Source: Bremia lactucae (Eukaryota; Oomycota; Peronosporomycetes; Peronosporales; Peronosporaceae). Taken from it: a stretch of 64,000 nt of DNA. Below are positions 1 through 10,618 of the stretch, in pieces. Below the pieces are notes generated by a model. It did no database searches. It was not told where the DNA came from and saw only the letters and a list, made by a program, of their open reading frames with translations. The DNA is taken from the NCBI RefSeq assembly GCF_004359215.1, contig NC_090611.1, forward strand, positions 3,220,857 to 3,284,856, written 5' to 3'. The translations under genes and the position numbers were made by a program. Position 1 is the first letter of the stretch; the number at the start of each line of letters is the position of its first letter.

Positions 1-3
1 GGT

Positions 4-462
4 ATGTCTAAGAGTACGATCTTTTCTTCTATGGATCTGATGGATGGGTTCTATCAAATCCTTATGCGTGAGCGGGACATCCCGTACACAGCAGTGAGCA
101 CCCCCAGTGGGATGCTCTGGGAATGGCTAGTGATGCCTCAGGGGCTTAGTAACGCCCCTGCAACATTCAACAGATGTGTAACAAATCTGTTAAGACCGGT
201 GCGGGAATTCGCACCGAGTTATTTTGACGATGTATTCGTCCATAGCCGGGCCATGGATGGTAAGACGGACGTGAAAGTTCATAAAACTCACGCTCGTCAG
301 GTTCTTACTCTTATGCAAAAGCATAACGCAAATCTCAAGAAGTGTATATTCGCTGCAAACGAAACACTACTTCTTGGATGCATCGTCGGTAAACACGGCG
401 CGCGTCCTGATCCCGAAAAGATCACGGCAATTGCATACTGGCCAGTTCCAGTCGATGTCTAG
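4..462 (+). pseudogene. gypsy reverse transcriptase palm domain (G1)
   Basis: The translation holds the RT blocks LMDGFYQI, PSGMLWEWLVMPQGLSNAP, ATFNR and the catalytic YFDD box followed by VFVHSRA, then LLGCIVGKHGARPDPEKI. These are the hallmarks of Ty3/gypsy RT (RVT_1). The window begins just upstream of the first catalytic Asp block and the frame stops at 460-462, before the thumb and connection region. The two Asp of the YFDD box are present, but the polyprotein cannot be read through. Confidence 0.9.
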
Positions 463-619
463 GGACTAAAAAAGTTTCTGTGGCTAGCGGCGTGCTTGCA
501 CAAGTACTCACGCAATTATGCCGAGATGACAGTTCATCTCTTTCGTCTCTTGAAAAAAAACGAGAAAGGTTATGGAATGCTGATTGTCAGCGTCATTTGA
601 GGGAATCGAGCAAAGCTAG

Positions 620-928
620 ATGCAATCGCCCATCTTGGCGATTGCAAATCAAGATAGACCATTCCATGTGGTCTGTGGCGCCAGCGATTTCGCAATCGGC
701 TGCGCGTTAATGCAATACGATACAGACGGCGCGGAGCGCGTCGTCTGTTACCAATCGCGTCAGCTGCAACCAGCTGAACTCAATTACACAGTGCATGACA
801 AGGAACTCCTTGCTATGAAATATGCATTGGCTAAATTTAGGGTCTATCTTCAAGGAGATAGACCGTTCATCGTATATACGGACCATGCGTCATTACGCAC
901 GGCCGTAAACAGCCCACACCTCTCGTAA
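620..928 (+). pseudogene. gypsy RNase H domain (G1)
   Basis: The reading frame matches the RT-linked RNase H of gypsy elements: FHVVCGASDFAIGCALMQYD, YQSRQLQPAELNYTVHDKE, LLAMKYALAKF and VYTDHASL. The family normally has CDAS in the first motif; here it is CGAS, so the first catalytic acidic residue appears to be lost. The Glu of HDKELLAM and the Asp of YTDH remain. It lies between the RT and integrase pieces in the expected order. Confidence 0.85.
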
Positions 929-1015
929 AGAATGGCGAGATGGCTATCCTTCTTCGCGGAGCATAATGTCTCCATGGAATGTAAATAAGAACAATTTAAT
1001 GTTGTCGCTGATGCG

Positions 1016-2205
1016 TTGTCACGCCGACCCGATTTCGAGTCGGCAGTGCACTCCAACAGTGAAAATAATCCCACTGTTGGAACACTCACTACGAGTGTTA
1101 CGTCGTCGACTTTGTTTGATGACATAAAGAAATCATACACAGAAGACAATAACCTTCAGCGTTTAATGGATCAACTGATCAATCCCTCTAATAACTTTAT
1201 CTTAAGATTTATTGGCTTTACATCGATCGTCATCAGATCGATACACAACACGCAAATACTTACTGTACTTCACAGCCGATGCCGGTGACACTCCATCCCA
1301 ACTCACAATGATTTGCACTTGCGCATCATGTACGAGTGTCGCGATGCACCAACAAGTGGGCATCGTGGACGTTAGAAACCTTATCACATAGTAAGTCGCG
1401 ACTTTTACTGGCCTCGTCAGTATCAGTTCGTGCGCATGTACATCCGTGCTTGCGAGGTGTGTCAGCGAGTGAAGCCTCGCCCTTCATCCCGTGCACTTCT
1501 TCAACCTCTACCACTTCCGGCAGAGTGTTGTAGGTCCGTATCAATGGACTTCGTCTTCGGATTTCCTGAAGACGATCACAAAAACAGTGGAATTCTTGTT
1601 TTTGTAGACTGATTCAGCAAGATGGTACATCTTGCTGCAGTATTATAGTCAATCACGGCTCCGGGCTGGGCCTGTGTCTTTATCGACACGGTATTCAGAC
1701 TTCTTGGTTTAGCCCGTGAACTGGTCTCAGAAAGAGACCTACGGTTCACCGCGAAGTTCTGACAATCCGTGTTTCGATCTCTCGGAGCACGGTTGACTAT
1801 GTCAACTTCTGAACATCCAGAGATAGCTGGTCAGACGGAACGCGTCAATCGCGTCCTCGAAGAGATACTTCAAAGTTACGTCCAATCGTATCCGAATTGG
1901 AGCGGATTTTTACCGAATTTCGAATTCTCATCAACTATTCGGTGCATGCATTTACAACGCATACACCGCTCTTCGTGAATGTCGTACGCCATCCACGCAT
2001 ATCCGCCCAATTAGAGGTATCTTCTAGCTTAAGGTGGGGGGAGGACTCGCACGGACAGAGCCATTTCTGACTCATGCTCATCACGCGTCGAAATTACAAA
2101 CGACGCGAATGATGTCGATGTCGAAGCAATCGACATCGAAAGAGAGAAAGATCTCATGGCAGTGCGCACCAAGCGCACTGGAAAAGATAAATCATTGCGA
2201 ATGTA
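1016..2205 (+). pseudogene. gypsy integrase (G1), several frame breaks
   Basis: Pieces in successive frames give the linker DALSRRPDFESAV, the zinc-binding tail RACEVCQRVKP (about 1445), the core start SMDFVFGFPEDDHKNSGIL (about 1540, first catalytic Asp), a stop at 1610-1612, ERDLRFTAKF (second Asp, about 1730), and SEHPEIAGQTERVNRVLEE (catalytic Glu, about 1800-1865). A short basic tail, RTKRTGKDKS, ends at 2203-2205. The domain order and the D,D,E residues identify a gypsy integrase; at least three stops or frame changes make it inactive. Confidence 0.85.
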
Positions 2206-2338
2206 GAATATGGCCCAGAACGACGTATGCATGGTTTAATGGCGTGAGCAATAACATCTAATACTCGGTGTAATCGAGCAATTATTTGCAGCCGTAGCCA
2301 ACAGGGGCTATTTATAGCACTTGTTCAATGAACGTCTA
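2202..2338 (+). repeat. gypsy 3' LTR start, cut by the neighbouring copia element
   Basis: An LTR-like start TGTAGAATATGG follows the end of the G1 pol. The same 137 bp (shared blocks such as ATGTATGCATGGTT-like and CAGCCGT..CCAAC) opens each unit of the tandem array at 36.8-38.3 kb. Similarity stops at 2338, exactly where the copia LTR begins, which is the sign of a nested insertion into this LTR. Confidence 0.6.
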
Positions 2339-2802
2339 TGCTTGTGGAGTTGTTACTTGTGGTCCCGAGACTGTAATACCAATAGTGAGCTTATTGATTG
2401 AGTGTGGTACTTGTGAGTGACTTGATTCAAGTTCATTCATTCCTACGAAACGTTGCTGGTCATTCGTTCCAATCGTTCAAATGTTTGTAAGCACGTTACT
2501 TTCCTTATGCTGTAAGTCACAGCACAGAAACTGGGATGTCACTATCTGGCAGGATAGCGCTAATGAGCCCCAAACATCCGTTCCTTATAGGCTTAAATTT
2601 CGTGACATAGGCGCGGCTCGAACCAGCTACCTCTCGGTTAGTACTGCTACATCTTCTACAAACGTGATCTGGCTCCATGATAGTTTTCTCTACTTGCAGC
2701 GTACACATTTCATACAAACACTCAATTAAATTATACAAATAAACCTATCCTTTCCAACATGTACACGTACGTAAATTCAGAGTTGCAGCATCACATTCAA
2801 CA
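2339..2802 (-). repeat. Ty1/copia LTR (3' LTR of copia copy C1)
   Basis: The 464 bp block begins TGCTTGTGGAG and ends CATTCAACA on the plus strand, so it carries TG..CA ends in either reading. Related blocks occur at 28.16-28.47, 29.66-29.99, 32.77-32.96, 33.56-33.88 and 35.08-35.54 kb. It lies directly beyond the 3' end of the minus-strand copia pol, with a purine-rich stretch (GGAAGAG on the minus strand) at the junction, as expected for a 3' LTR preceded by a polypurine tract. Confidence 0.75.
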
Positions 2803-2910
2803 CTCTTCCGTGATGTTTGGACACGTTTCTTACTTGAATGTGCATCTTGAGACTCGCAACGAACTTGCTGTGCTTGTCCATTGCAAGTGCCTTCGTCAAT
2901 CCATCGGCCA

Positions 2911-3580
2911 TCATGTCTTCCGTGGGCTAGCACTTCTTCTCAATGACCCTGCGTTCGAACTTTTCACGTAAGAACTGAATCTTGATATCGATGTGCTTAG
3001 TTCTTGAATGGTATACGGGGTTCTTCGCCAATGCAACACATTCTTGTTATCTCGGTAGACCGTTTTGGATCCGTTATGATAAAACTTCATGTCCTTCAGC
3101 AATAATAGAAGCCAGACTGCTTTTTTTGCTGCGTTGGCGAGACTCATGTTTTGAGTCTCTGTGCTCGTAGTCGCTATCGTTGGCTGCCGCTTCGACTTTC
3201 ACGAGACAACACTACCATTCAGGAAGAGACGTATCCAGTTGTCGAGCGTTGCGTATCCAATTCGCAAGCTTAATTGGCATCTGCAAAATAAATGAGCTCT
3301 CCCTTGCTCGCGTCATCGAATACGATCCCACTGTCTTGAGTTGTCTTCAGATATTTGAGAATTCTTTTGGCTACAATCCTGTGTTGCTTCGCATAGTGTT
3401 CGCAGACTTGGCCACCCCACCAACAGCATGTACAATGTCCCGGCGAGTGCACGTTGCTACATACATGAGCGCTCCCACAAGTTCGCGATACGGAAACTTG
3501 AATACACTCGCTTCCTTGTCTGTTAATTTCACAAGCTTCGAGTTACTGCCTGCTGGAGTGTGTGATTTCTTGCAGTTCAC
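2911..3580 (-). pseudogene. copia RNase H domain (C1)
   Basis: Three overlapping frames give the RT/RNase H junction FPYRELVGALMYVATCTRRDI, then RIVAKRILKYLKTTQDSGIV and GELIYFADAN, and the C-terminal part SLANAAKKAVWLLLLLKDMKF with TVYRDNKNVLHW. These are signature blocks of the copia RNase H; FADAN supplies its first acidic residue. Frames change at about 3450 and 3270 and between 3270 and 3147. Confidence 0.85.
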
Positions 3581-3623
3581 GATGCCAAAATTCTCTGAAG
3601 TCGCTTGATGTATGCGCGCTAGT

Positions 3624-4481
3624 TCATATTGCGGCTTTTTTGTCGCGATGGATCTCGATTCCTAGACAGTACTTGATCTTCCCAAGTTCCTTGGTGCTGA
3701 AAACTTTCTTCAATGTGCACTTGATCGTTTCGATATGCTTTGCGACTTTGCTATAAATCATCAAGTCGTCTACATATATGACAACGATGCTGTATTCCGC
3801 GGTTGACTTTCGGACGTACAGGCATCGATCTGCCGCAGATCGTTCAAATCCTTGGGTATCCAGGTGCTGATTTAGCGTGGTATACCATTGACGTGCGGCT
3901 TGCTTGGTTCCATACGATACCTTTCCAAGAAGACACTTCTGAGCTGGTTTGTCCGAGATTTCGAAGCTGTCCGAGTGATCCATGTAAATCTCTTCTTCGA
4001 CTTCAGCGTAAGAAAATGCTGTATTCACATCAACTTTCTCTGCTTCGAGATCCTTAGTTGGGGCAATCGCTAGCGCGGTATTTTCGAATATCTTTCGGGC
4101 CACTGGAACGGCCGGGTCGCTTTGTGAATCCCTTTATCACGAGCCGTGCCTTGAACTTGATTATAGATAAATTGCATCCGATAATTTTTCGCTCTTGCGG
4201 CATATTCACGAGCTCCCAAGTCTTGTGCATCTCGAGAGACTTCATTTCGCTCTTCATCGCTTTAAGCCACTGATCTTTGTATCTGGTAGCCATCACCTCA
4301 CGATACGACGTCGCTTTCTCACCGTCATTGTCCTCGGCGTTGAGGCAGTATAGCGCGCCGTAGTCGTTCTCATTGTCAGCCAAGCTGAGCACTCCTCGGG
4401 GATAGTTTGGATACTCCCGCTCGTAGCACACCACGCCTCGCTTCTTGCGTACCGGACGCACCATCCATTCTTTCTAACCAT
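3624..4481 (-). pseudogene. copia reverse transcriptase (C1)
   Basis: The upstream part (4054-4464) reads MVRPVRKKRG, DQWLKAMKSEMKSLEMHKTW and KARLVIKGF, the start of the copia-type RVT_2 domain. The downstream part (3624-4103) reads VDVNTAFSYAEVEEEIYMD, SYGTKQAARQWY, the catalytic VIYVDDLMIYS box, and KELGKIKYCLGIEIHR. The YVDD box is intact. A frame change near 4080-4100 separates the two parts, so no full-length product is possible without repair. Confidence 0.9.
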
Positions 4482-4543
4482 CTATACCTGAAGTACTTGG
4501 AGCCCGCGTAGGAACGTGGATTTTTGGCCCTCATATGTCTGGC

Positions 4544-5031
4544 TTAAGCATAGCGGTGGTGTCCGAGGTTACTCTGGTAGCGACGTTTCACCATTTTGGC
4601 TGTTGCTCTCAACCGGGTCAATAATGCATTGGACGCCCTTGGTTCGGCTCGTTTCGGTGGTCCTTGTTGCTTGCTCATCGAAAGTCGCACTTCACACAGA
4701 ATTAGGATTGAGCCTTCGCTTGCATTAAGAAGCCGGTATGCCTTGTGCTCCTTGCCGTATCCGAGAAGGTGGCACTCCCGACAGAATCGTCCAGCTTTTC
4801 GTTCGATCTGTGCGCATATCATAAGGGACCAAACACGCACTGTGTTCCATACGTGGCTTCCGATTGAACAACATCTAAAAGGACTCGAGTTCTTGTTAAA
4901 CAAATTCGGTAAAACATTCCGATGTCAGCTGCCATCATCATTGCCTCGCACCAATAGCTCGTGTCCAGACCGCTGTCCTTAAGCATGCAACTTGTCATCT
5001 CGACCAGGGTCCAATTTATACTCTTCGCCAT
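4544..5031 (-). pseudogene. copia integrase C-terminal part (C1)
   Basis: The minus strand reads MAKSINWTLVEMTSCMLKDSG, SYWCEAMMMAADIGMFYRICL (compare the copia integrase block with WAEA and Y..N), then SEATYGTQCVFGPL, and in another frame the LGYGKEHKAYRLLN block that follows the integrase core in copia elements. The catalytic core itself is missing because the element is truncated just to the right. Frame changes occur near 4900. Confidence 0.75.
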
Positions 5032-5119
5032 GCCATAGTGCTGTGGATTATTGGCAGTCCCTTTGGCTTTAAGTACATCCTCATCTTGAAACTCCGCAAG
5101 GCATAGTTGCTTCCTTCCA

Positions 5120-5300
5120 AGCTTCGTGACGAGCTGTCGCCAGCTCGTCGATTTTATCTTTGAAGGATGAAGTGAAACGTCTGGTTCGAGACATTCAGTC
5201 TCTAACTAGGGACCATCAGTCTTTGGCTGATACCTTGGATCGCACCGGTCTAATTCGGACCGAAGAAAGCCTCCTACTGGTAGCCCGGGCGGAAATGTCC
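5120..5300 (+). other. coiled-coil reading frame beside a gypsy pol C-terminus
   Basis: The plus strand reads LRDELSPAR, then DEVKRLVRDIQSLTRDHQSL and ADTLDRTG, a charged, heptad-like sequence. It matches in order the C-terminal end of the minus-strand reading frame at 24007-24324. In both places the frame converges on the C-terminal end of a gypsy integrase (here on the minus strand at 5270-5420). A TGA interrupts it upstream of 5160. What it encodes is not recognised; it could be an extra antisense ORF or a piece of gag. Confidence 0.4.
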
Positions 5301-5929
5301 GACGTAAGACGTAGGATGCGTACGCATCCTACGAGACAGCTTGATCGTGTACGCATTGCCTTGGCGGTGCAGTTAATGTAACTGGCTGATATACTTGAGC
5401 ATTAATTTATTACTGCCCACATTCTCACTACATGTTTGGGTAGATCAAACGTAGAGACTAGGACTAGATCGTTAACTAAATATTAAATAATGTTTGCTCT
5501 TTTTTTCATCAGAATTACGTTCTTACCGGTCCACCGCATCAACGATGAAATCTTGGACAAAACGGACCACTGCTTCTCGAGCCAGCAGGAATTTTCCTAC
5601 TGAGGCAGTTTGTCTTTGTTTTTAGTACACCGGGTGTGCATTGCGCAGTATCGTTCTCCTTTTTAGTATGAATATCATTATTCTTACTATTGATATTGCT
5701 GTCGATGCTGAGTACATTAGCATCTGCATTAAAGATAACAATAGCCTTATCACTATCGCTGTGTTTGTATTCAATTTTGTTCAAATCAACATTTGTTCCT
5801 TCGCACTAACTGTGGAGTCAATGCGCAATGAGCAACAGCTAGATTAGTATTTTTCTCAAGGGAGCCCCGCCCTCCTTCAATATGAGTCAATCTCAAACAA
5901 GTTGGGTATACGTGAATGACTAACGCCAT

Positions 5930-6444
5930 TTACGGAAAAGGCGCATGCTTTGTTGATGCATGCACCAAATTTTTAATCACAAATTCTGTTATTGGCAAGA
6001 ACTCTCTCCAACTCTTAAATAGGAGGACGTATCCTGAAAGCATTTCTTCGAGGATACGATTTGCACGTTCTGTCTGGCTATCTGTTTCAGAATGGTCAAA
6101 AGTTGGAAATTTTAATTGTGTTCCAAGCGACTTGAACACAGATTGCCAAACTTTGCCGTGAGCCGGGAATCTCGATCCAAAAACAATTCTCAGTCAAAAT
6201 ATCGTGTTAATAAAGATACGACCACAGCCTTCGGCTGTGATCGACTCCGAAACTGAGGCAAGATGTACGATCTGGCTGAGACGATCAACAAACACAAAAC
6301 ACCAGAACTCTTGTGAGCGTCTTCGAGAAATCCGAAGACGAAGCCCATACATACAGACTTCCAACACTGCCGGACAAACAGAGGTTGTAACGGAGCACGG
6401 GGTGAAGTACTAGGATCACCCGTTGACAAACTTCGCAAGCACAT
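5930..6444 (-). pseudogene. gypsy integrase core (G2)
   Basis: Two frames cover the core: MGFVFGFLEDAHKSSGVL (first Asp replaced: the usual MDF reads MGF), and FDHSETDSQTERANRILEEML with SWREFLPITEFV, the region carrying the catalytic Glu. The join lies near 6150-6190. Loss of the first acidic residue and the frame break show that it is inactive. Confidence 0.8.
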
Positions 6445-7584
6445 ATATACCCGCGTATGAATTTATACTGATGAGGCCAGTAGAAATCGCGAATTACCGT
6501 GAGATAAGTCTTCTTACGTCCACGATACCCACTTATTACCGCATCGTGACACTGCGTAATCGCAAATCATTATGGTTGGGAATGACGACGCGAGGTGTGT
6601 CGCCAGCACTGGCTGTAAAATACAGTAAGCCATTGCGTGTTGTAAATCGATCTGATGAAAATCGCACAGATTCGACAATTCCTTTAAGGTTTGTTAGGAT
6701 GGATTTTAGGGAGATCCACTACACCTTTAAACAGCCTTATCATCTTGATAAGCTCTTCTTACGTCGTCAAGTAATGCTGACGACTGAACACTTATTGTTG
6801 CAACAGTAGGCTTATCCTCACTGTTTATTTGCGCAGCTGGATCGAAATCAAGCGGCGCGCAAGGGCATCAGCGACGACGCTACATCGTTCTGGTTTGTAT
6901 TCCACGGAGAAGTTACACGCCGCGAAGCGGTGGCACGGCCGTGCGTAAAGATGTATGGTCCGTCTATACAATGAACGGTCTATCCCGAAGAGATAGACCT
7001 CAAACTTAGCGTTTGCATATTTCCTGGCAAGGTGTTACTTGTCATGCACTGAATAATTGCGTTTAACTGTTTAAAGCTAACGCGACTGATAGCTGATGAC
7101 ACGCTCTATCATTGCATCAAATCACAGCCGATTGCAAAATCGCTGGCGTCACAGACCACATGAAATGGTCTATCTTGGTCTGCAAGCGTCAATATTCGCG
7201 ACTGCATCAGGCTATACCTGATATCGTCAAAGGAACGCTGACAATCAGCGTTCCATGTCCGTTTACATTTTTCTTTATCAAACGAGAAATATGTACATTG
7301 TTTTCGGCATAACTGCGCGAGTACTTATGTAAGTACGCCGCTAAATCATGAAACGTAAGAACGCCCTTTGCATCGACTAAAACAGGCCATTCGGGTGATC
7401 ACCTTGATCTTCTTAGAATTGGGCCGTGCACTGTGTCGCACTCAAAAGTGGTATTTTGCTTGCAGCAAATATATACTTCTTCAGATTTACATACAACTTT
7501 TGCTTACGCGTAAGTTAAAGAAATCTTCAAAGTACTTCAAAGTCCGACTTACAGTTCATGGCTATGCTATGAACAAAGACGTCA

Positions 7585-7773
7585 CTAAGATAACTCAGTC
7601 CAAAATAACTCAATCCGAAATCTCGCACAGATCTCGACACATCTGTTGAATGTTGCAGGGGCATTACTAAGCCCCAGTGGCATAACTAGCCTCTCCCAAA
7701 GCATTCCGCTTGGAGTACTTCCTGCTGTGAACGGAATATCCTGTCCACGCATGAGGATTTTGATAGTATCCAT
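7585..7773 (-). pseudogene. gypsy RT fragment (G2)
   Basis: A short frame reads DTIKILMRGQDIPFTAGSTP, SGMLWERLVMPLGLSNAPAT, FNRCV, matching the fingers and palm entry of the RT in G1. The YFDD box that should follow is not readable here, and upstream sequence (7.85 kb onward) is in the opposite orientation, so the RT is truncated by rearrangement. Confidence 0.75.
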
Positions 7774-7849
7774 ACATCCGATCCATTTATTAAGTTATGG
7801 TACCCATTGGCATACCGTCAATGACTACGTTTTTCTCGTGGTAATAGCG

Positions 7850-8345
7850 CTTGTGCCGGTCGTATTTCCTGAGATCGAACGGGTCATCAGCAGCTCATCA
7901 ATGGACGAAAGTATCCTCGACGAGAAGACTCGTATTAATCGTTTTTTTTATGTATCAATAGTTGGGGGGCAAATCCTTTATATAAGAATGTGGTCGAATT
8001 TAAGGATGCTTTCCCTATTCAGTACCGTGCGAGTTGCTTTTATCCTTAGGCAACTCGCACAGTACTGAATCAGGGAACACATCCTTGAATTCGACCACAT
8101 CCTTATTTAAAGGACTTGTGACCGGACACCAGGTTCGAATACTGTGTCATAAAGCAGTGGCCACTGCCTCGTGAACAAGCATTAGCTATCGATAAGTTCT
8201 TTTCCAATCGCTTTGCTGGCTATGTGAGGGAGTCACCCTCCCCACATAGCTCTCCGACCTTCTGTGTGGCAAGAGGAGGGTGGCGGATTGTGCACGCGTT
8301 TAAATAATTGAGCGCTGCAACGTCACTACCGACCACATACCGGCC
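7850..8345 (+). pseudogene. gypsy protease-RT linker and RT N-terminus, plus-strand fragment
   Basis: The plus strand reads VFPEIERVISSSSMDESILDE, and after a hairpin EYCVIKQWPLPREQALAIDK and FFSNRFAGYVRESPSPHSSPT. This is the start of the gypsy RT (the KQWPLPREQ block) and its preceding linker. The same order occurs at 21.93-22.11 kb. Its orientation is opposite to the RT fragment immediately to the left, so a rearrangement lies between them. Confidence 0.65.
7982..8106. repeat. long imperfect inverted repeat (hairpin) inside a gypsy relic
   Basis: Arms of 56 and 57 nt (7982-8037 and 8050-8106) are inverted copies with about five mismatches and one indel, separated by 12 nt. Shared blocks include ATGTGGTCGAATT and GTGCGAGTTGC. 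It sits in the middle of the RT-linker fragment at 7.85-8.35 kb. Confidence 0.85.
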
Positions 8346-9169
8346 ACGTATTTGTCATCAGTAACAAGTACGCAGATCTGCTTAACTTCGCTACTTTGCA
8401 GATTACGCAAGAGCCGTTTTGGATCAAACGTTGGCTATCGAACTGTCTCAGTGGTTTACTTCGGAGGCGCTAAAGGAACCTTCACTTGAGCTGTTGCTTA
8501 CTAACGCATTCAATATCTCAGTTTTTTCTTTGGAATTCATTTTTAAATATATCAGGAGACTTGTTTCCTCAGAATCTTGAAGAGTTGTTCCCATACGCTT
8601 ATGAGATCGTTATTTGGGCCTTTTTTCAACTGCCTCTAGCTGTGGTTGAGCAAAAACAGCGAGACCTCTATGATCAACTCTTAAGTCGATCTACAACTTT
8701 CGTACTGTCTTTTATCGACAGGCGTATCAAATTTAATTAGATGTTTCTTTTCAAGCAAGCATTTTTGTTCCGTTTTACTCAACTTATGCGAGTAGTCGAA
8801 CTTCGACGCTTTCTGTGATTATGCACAGCCGTCAGCAACTAAGTCAACATCTCAATGGTGGACCTTTGACGCTTCTTGTCTTTGTGCATAGCCGTCGGAA
8901 TCTAACTCCACATGGTGATGGGTAGTCACACTGAGGTTTTGTGCAGTCGTGCTGAAGACCTAAAACAAGTGAGGTATTTTGCACTCACATGTAAAGCACC
9001 CAACGCATGCAGACGGCCCAAGAAGTTCATCAGGTGCCATCCAATGAACGAAAGGCAGGCATCGCCACGACTGAATACTGCCAATTTATGCATCGCTCGT
9101 ATAATTCACCCATGGTAATCCAAGGATGATATCAAACTTATCGTCCAAATCCAGTACAATAAATTAGCA
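8346..9169. other. scrambled gypsy-related sequence, no gene
   Basis: No coding region can be supported. Plus-strand stretches at 8640-8760 resemble 21.45-21.60 kb directly, while 8800-9000 resembles 21.37-21.44 kb in reverse. The stretch therefore contains gypsy protease-RT linker pieces in both orientations, a product of local inversion. Confidence 0.5.
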
Positions 9170-9850
9170 TCATGCTGTGCACACTACAGATGCGCCTGTT
9201 GCTAGGCGAACTGTCATCCTCATTAAGGGAATATCGCGCTCAATAACCTTGAGTCTGCGATCTATTAGCGATTGGCGACAAATAAAAATTTTCGACGACC
9301 TACAATCGACTAGGGACTTAAGTGGCAACTTATTTGTCACTTTTATTTTCAGGTTGATGAGGTTCATCCCACCCCCTGGGGAAGTTAAACACAATGTTTG
9401 TGTGTGATGAGCAACTTTCGTCGAAAGATCTGCAAATTCTTTTGACGTTGCAGGATCAGTAGGGCGCTTCACGCCTACTGGCCTTCCTCCGTTTTCTTAC
9501 GATACTTTCGCCGTTGTGATTTCGCACCAGCGCCGGATCCGCGTCCTCCGGTATTCTTAGCGGGAGGTCGATCGTTCCGCTCAGTGTTTCTAGATATTGG
9601 CGTGAGACAATACAATAATAGGTGTAGTGCTCAGTGTTTCTAGACACTGGCGTGGGACACTACATTTATAGGTGTAATGGCTTGTTGTTTTGACAACGAT
9701 CGCGCCGTTGCAATCGTAAGTAACTAGTCTCGGTGGACGATAAGCACCTGAGTTGATGAAAGCCTGTTTCAGACTAAAGTCCTTCTGTTCCGCTATAGAA
9801 ATCGCTTGGTCGAGCGACTCTTGTTCAAGCCGGAACAGGTGCTGTTTCAC
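9170..9850 (-). pseudogene. gypsy gag C-terminus and aspartic protease (G2)
   Basis: The downstream frame (9170-9472) reads VAHHTQTLCLTSPGGGMNL, NKLPLKSLVDCRSSKIFI and RMTVRLATGASVVC. It corresponds to the retroviral-type aspartic protease, whose active site in the related copy at 20.9 kb reads LLDCGAS; here DCRS replaces DCGA. Upstream (9590-9850) the frame GAYRPPRLVTYDCNGAIVV is the decayed zinc-knuckle end of gag; the Cys and His of the knuckle are largely lost. Order gag-protease on the minus strand fits G2. Confidence 0.7.
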
Positions 9851-10618
9851 AGGACCGTCTGCAAGACTTTAATAAGCACAGTAACCTGTGCTTGTTCATC
9901 AATTGGATGACTCACGACAACTCACGAGGTATCGTGTGCGCTGAACATAATCGTGAAGGTCACGCTTGCCATGTTTCAAATTCAGGAGCTCTGCTCGAGC
10001 CCTGCTTATGGCACGTGGCTGCTCAAAGCTTTTCTTAGCCGGATAATAAAGACCTCATAAGACACCCAACCACATATGGGTCGTGAAGCTTGAATCCTAA
10101 TGCCCAAGATTTAAGTTGAACATTGCAAAATTCATTTTCGTCGCATCGTCATGGATGCGGCGAGCTCCAAAGGCACGTCTAACTCGACGAATCATTTTAA
10201 CAAGAAGTTCCCTCTGACTGCCTCAAACTTACACTTCAATGTTTAAGCTTCCGGGTCGACGCGAAAGCGTCGGCCAGCTAGCAGCATGTAAATGCTGCTG
10301 TCTCGATAATTCTAACTGTTGAGCTCCCTGTTCTCTCAATATCTTCGCGTGTTGAGAGCCTTTCTGGTGCAGCAAGGTTAATTTTACTCGGGCCACGTCG
10401 AATTTACGTTGTATGAACTCGGTTATAGACGGATGTTGCTTGTTTTGCTGTTACGCGTACAACATTGCACCTACAGCCGAGCTTATACGCTTCTACCGGT
10501 TTTAATTTATGGTCTGTCTAGTGAGTGAACCTCTTACGCGTTACGTGGAAGCCTTCTTTGTGGCTTGAAAGCTCCCTCATTTTTCATGGAACATGTCCAT
10601 GTTGAAATGAACGCGTGT
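9851..10618. other. gypsy leader-like sequence, no gene
   Basis: No reading frame can be supported. The block 10.27-10.38 kb (CTAGCAGCATGTAAATGCTG and nearby) matches 20.11-20.18 kb in reverse complement and lies at the same position relative to gag, so it is probably an untranslated leader or LTR remnant of the gypsy family of copies G2 and G4. Confidence 0.4.

Larger units (their letters stand above)
1..2201 (+). mobile_element. Ty3/gypsy retrotransposon, 3' part of pol (copy G1), degraded
   Basis: A gypsy-type pol reads left to right in the usual order reverse transcriptase, RNase H, integrase. The window opens inside the RT, so gag, protease and the 5' LTR lie outside. The frame is broken several times: a stop after the RT block near 460, a frame change before RNase H, stops around 960-990, 1610 and 1648. 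The pol frame ends with a TAG at 2203-2205 that falls on the first bases of the LTR. The element is a non-autonomous relic. Confidence 0.88.
2803..5110 (-). mobile_element. Ty1/copia retrotransposon internal region (C1), 5'-truncated
   Basis: Reading the minus strand from right to left gives an integrase C-terminal part, reverse transcriptase and RNase H, the integrase-RT-RNaseH order typical of copia. Gag, protease, the integrase core and the 5' LTR are absent: near 5.1 kb the sequence changes to gypsy-related material. Many frame shifts are present. Confidence 0.88.
5270..7773 (-). mobile_element. gypsy pol fragment (G2): RT to integrase C-terminus, degraded
   Basis: Read on the minus strand from 7773 to 5270 the order is RT remnant, traces of RNase H (about 6.8-7.1 kb), integrase zinc region (about 6.45-6.65 kb), integrase core (5.93-6.44 kb), the basic linker REAVVRFVQD-like around 5.55 kb and the C-terminal barrel GNAYTIKLS, RRMRTHPTSYVGHFRPG (5.28-5.40 kb). 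Almost every block is in a different frame. It is a relic of the same family as copies at 22.5-24.0 and 25.2-25.6 kb. Confidence 0.82.
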
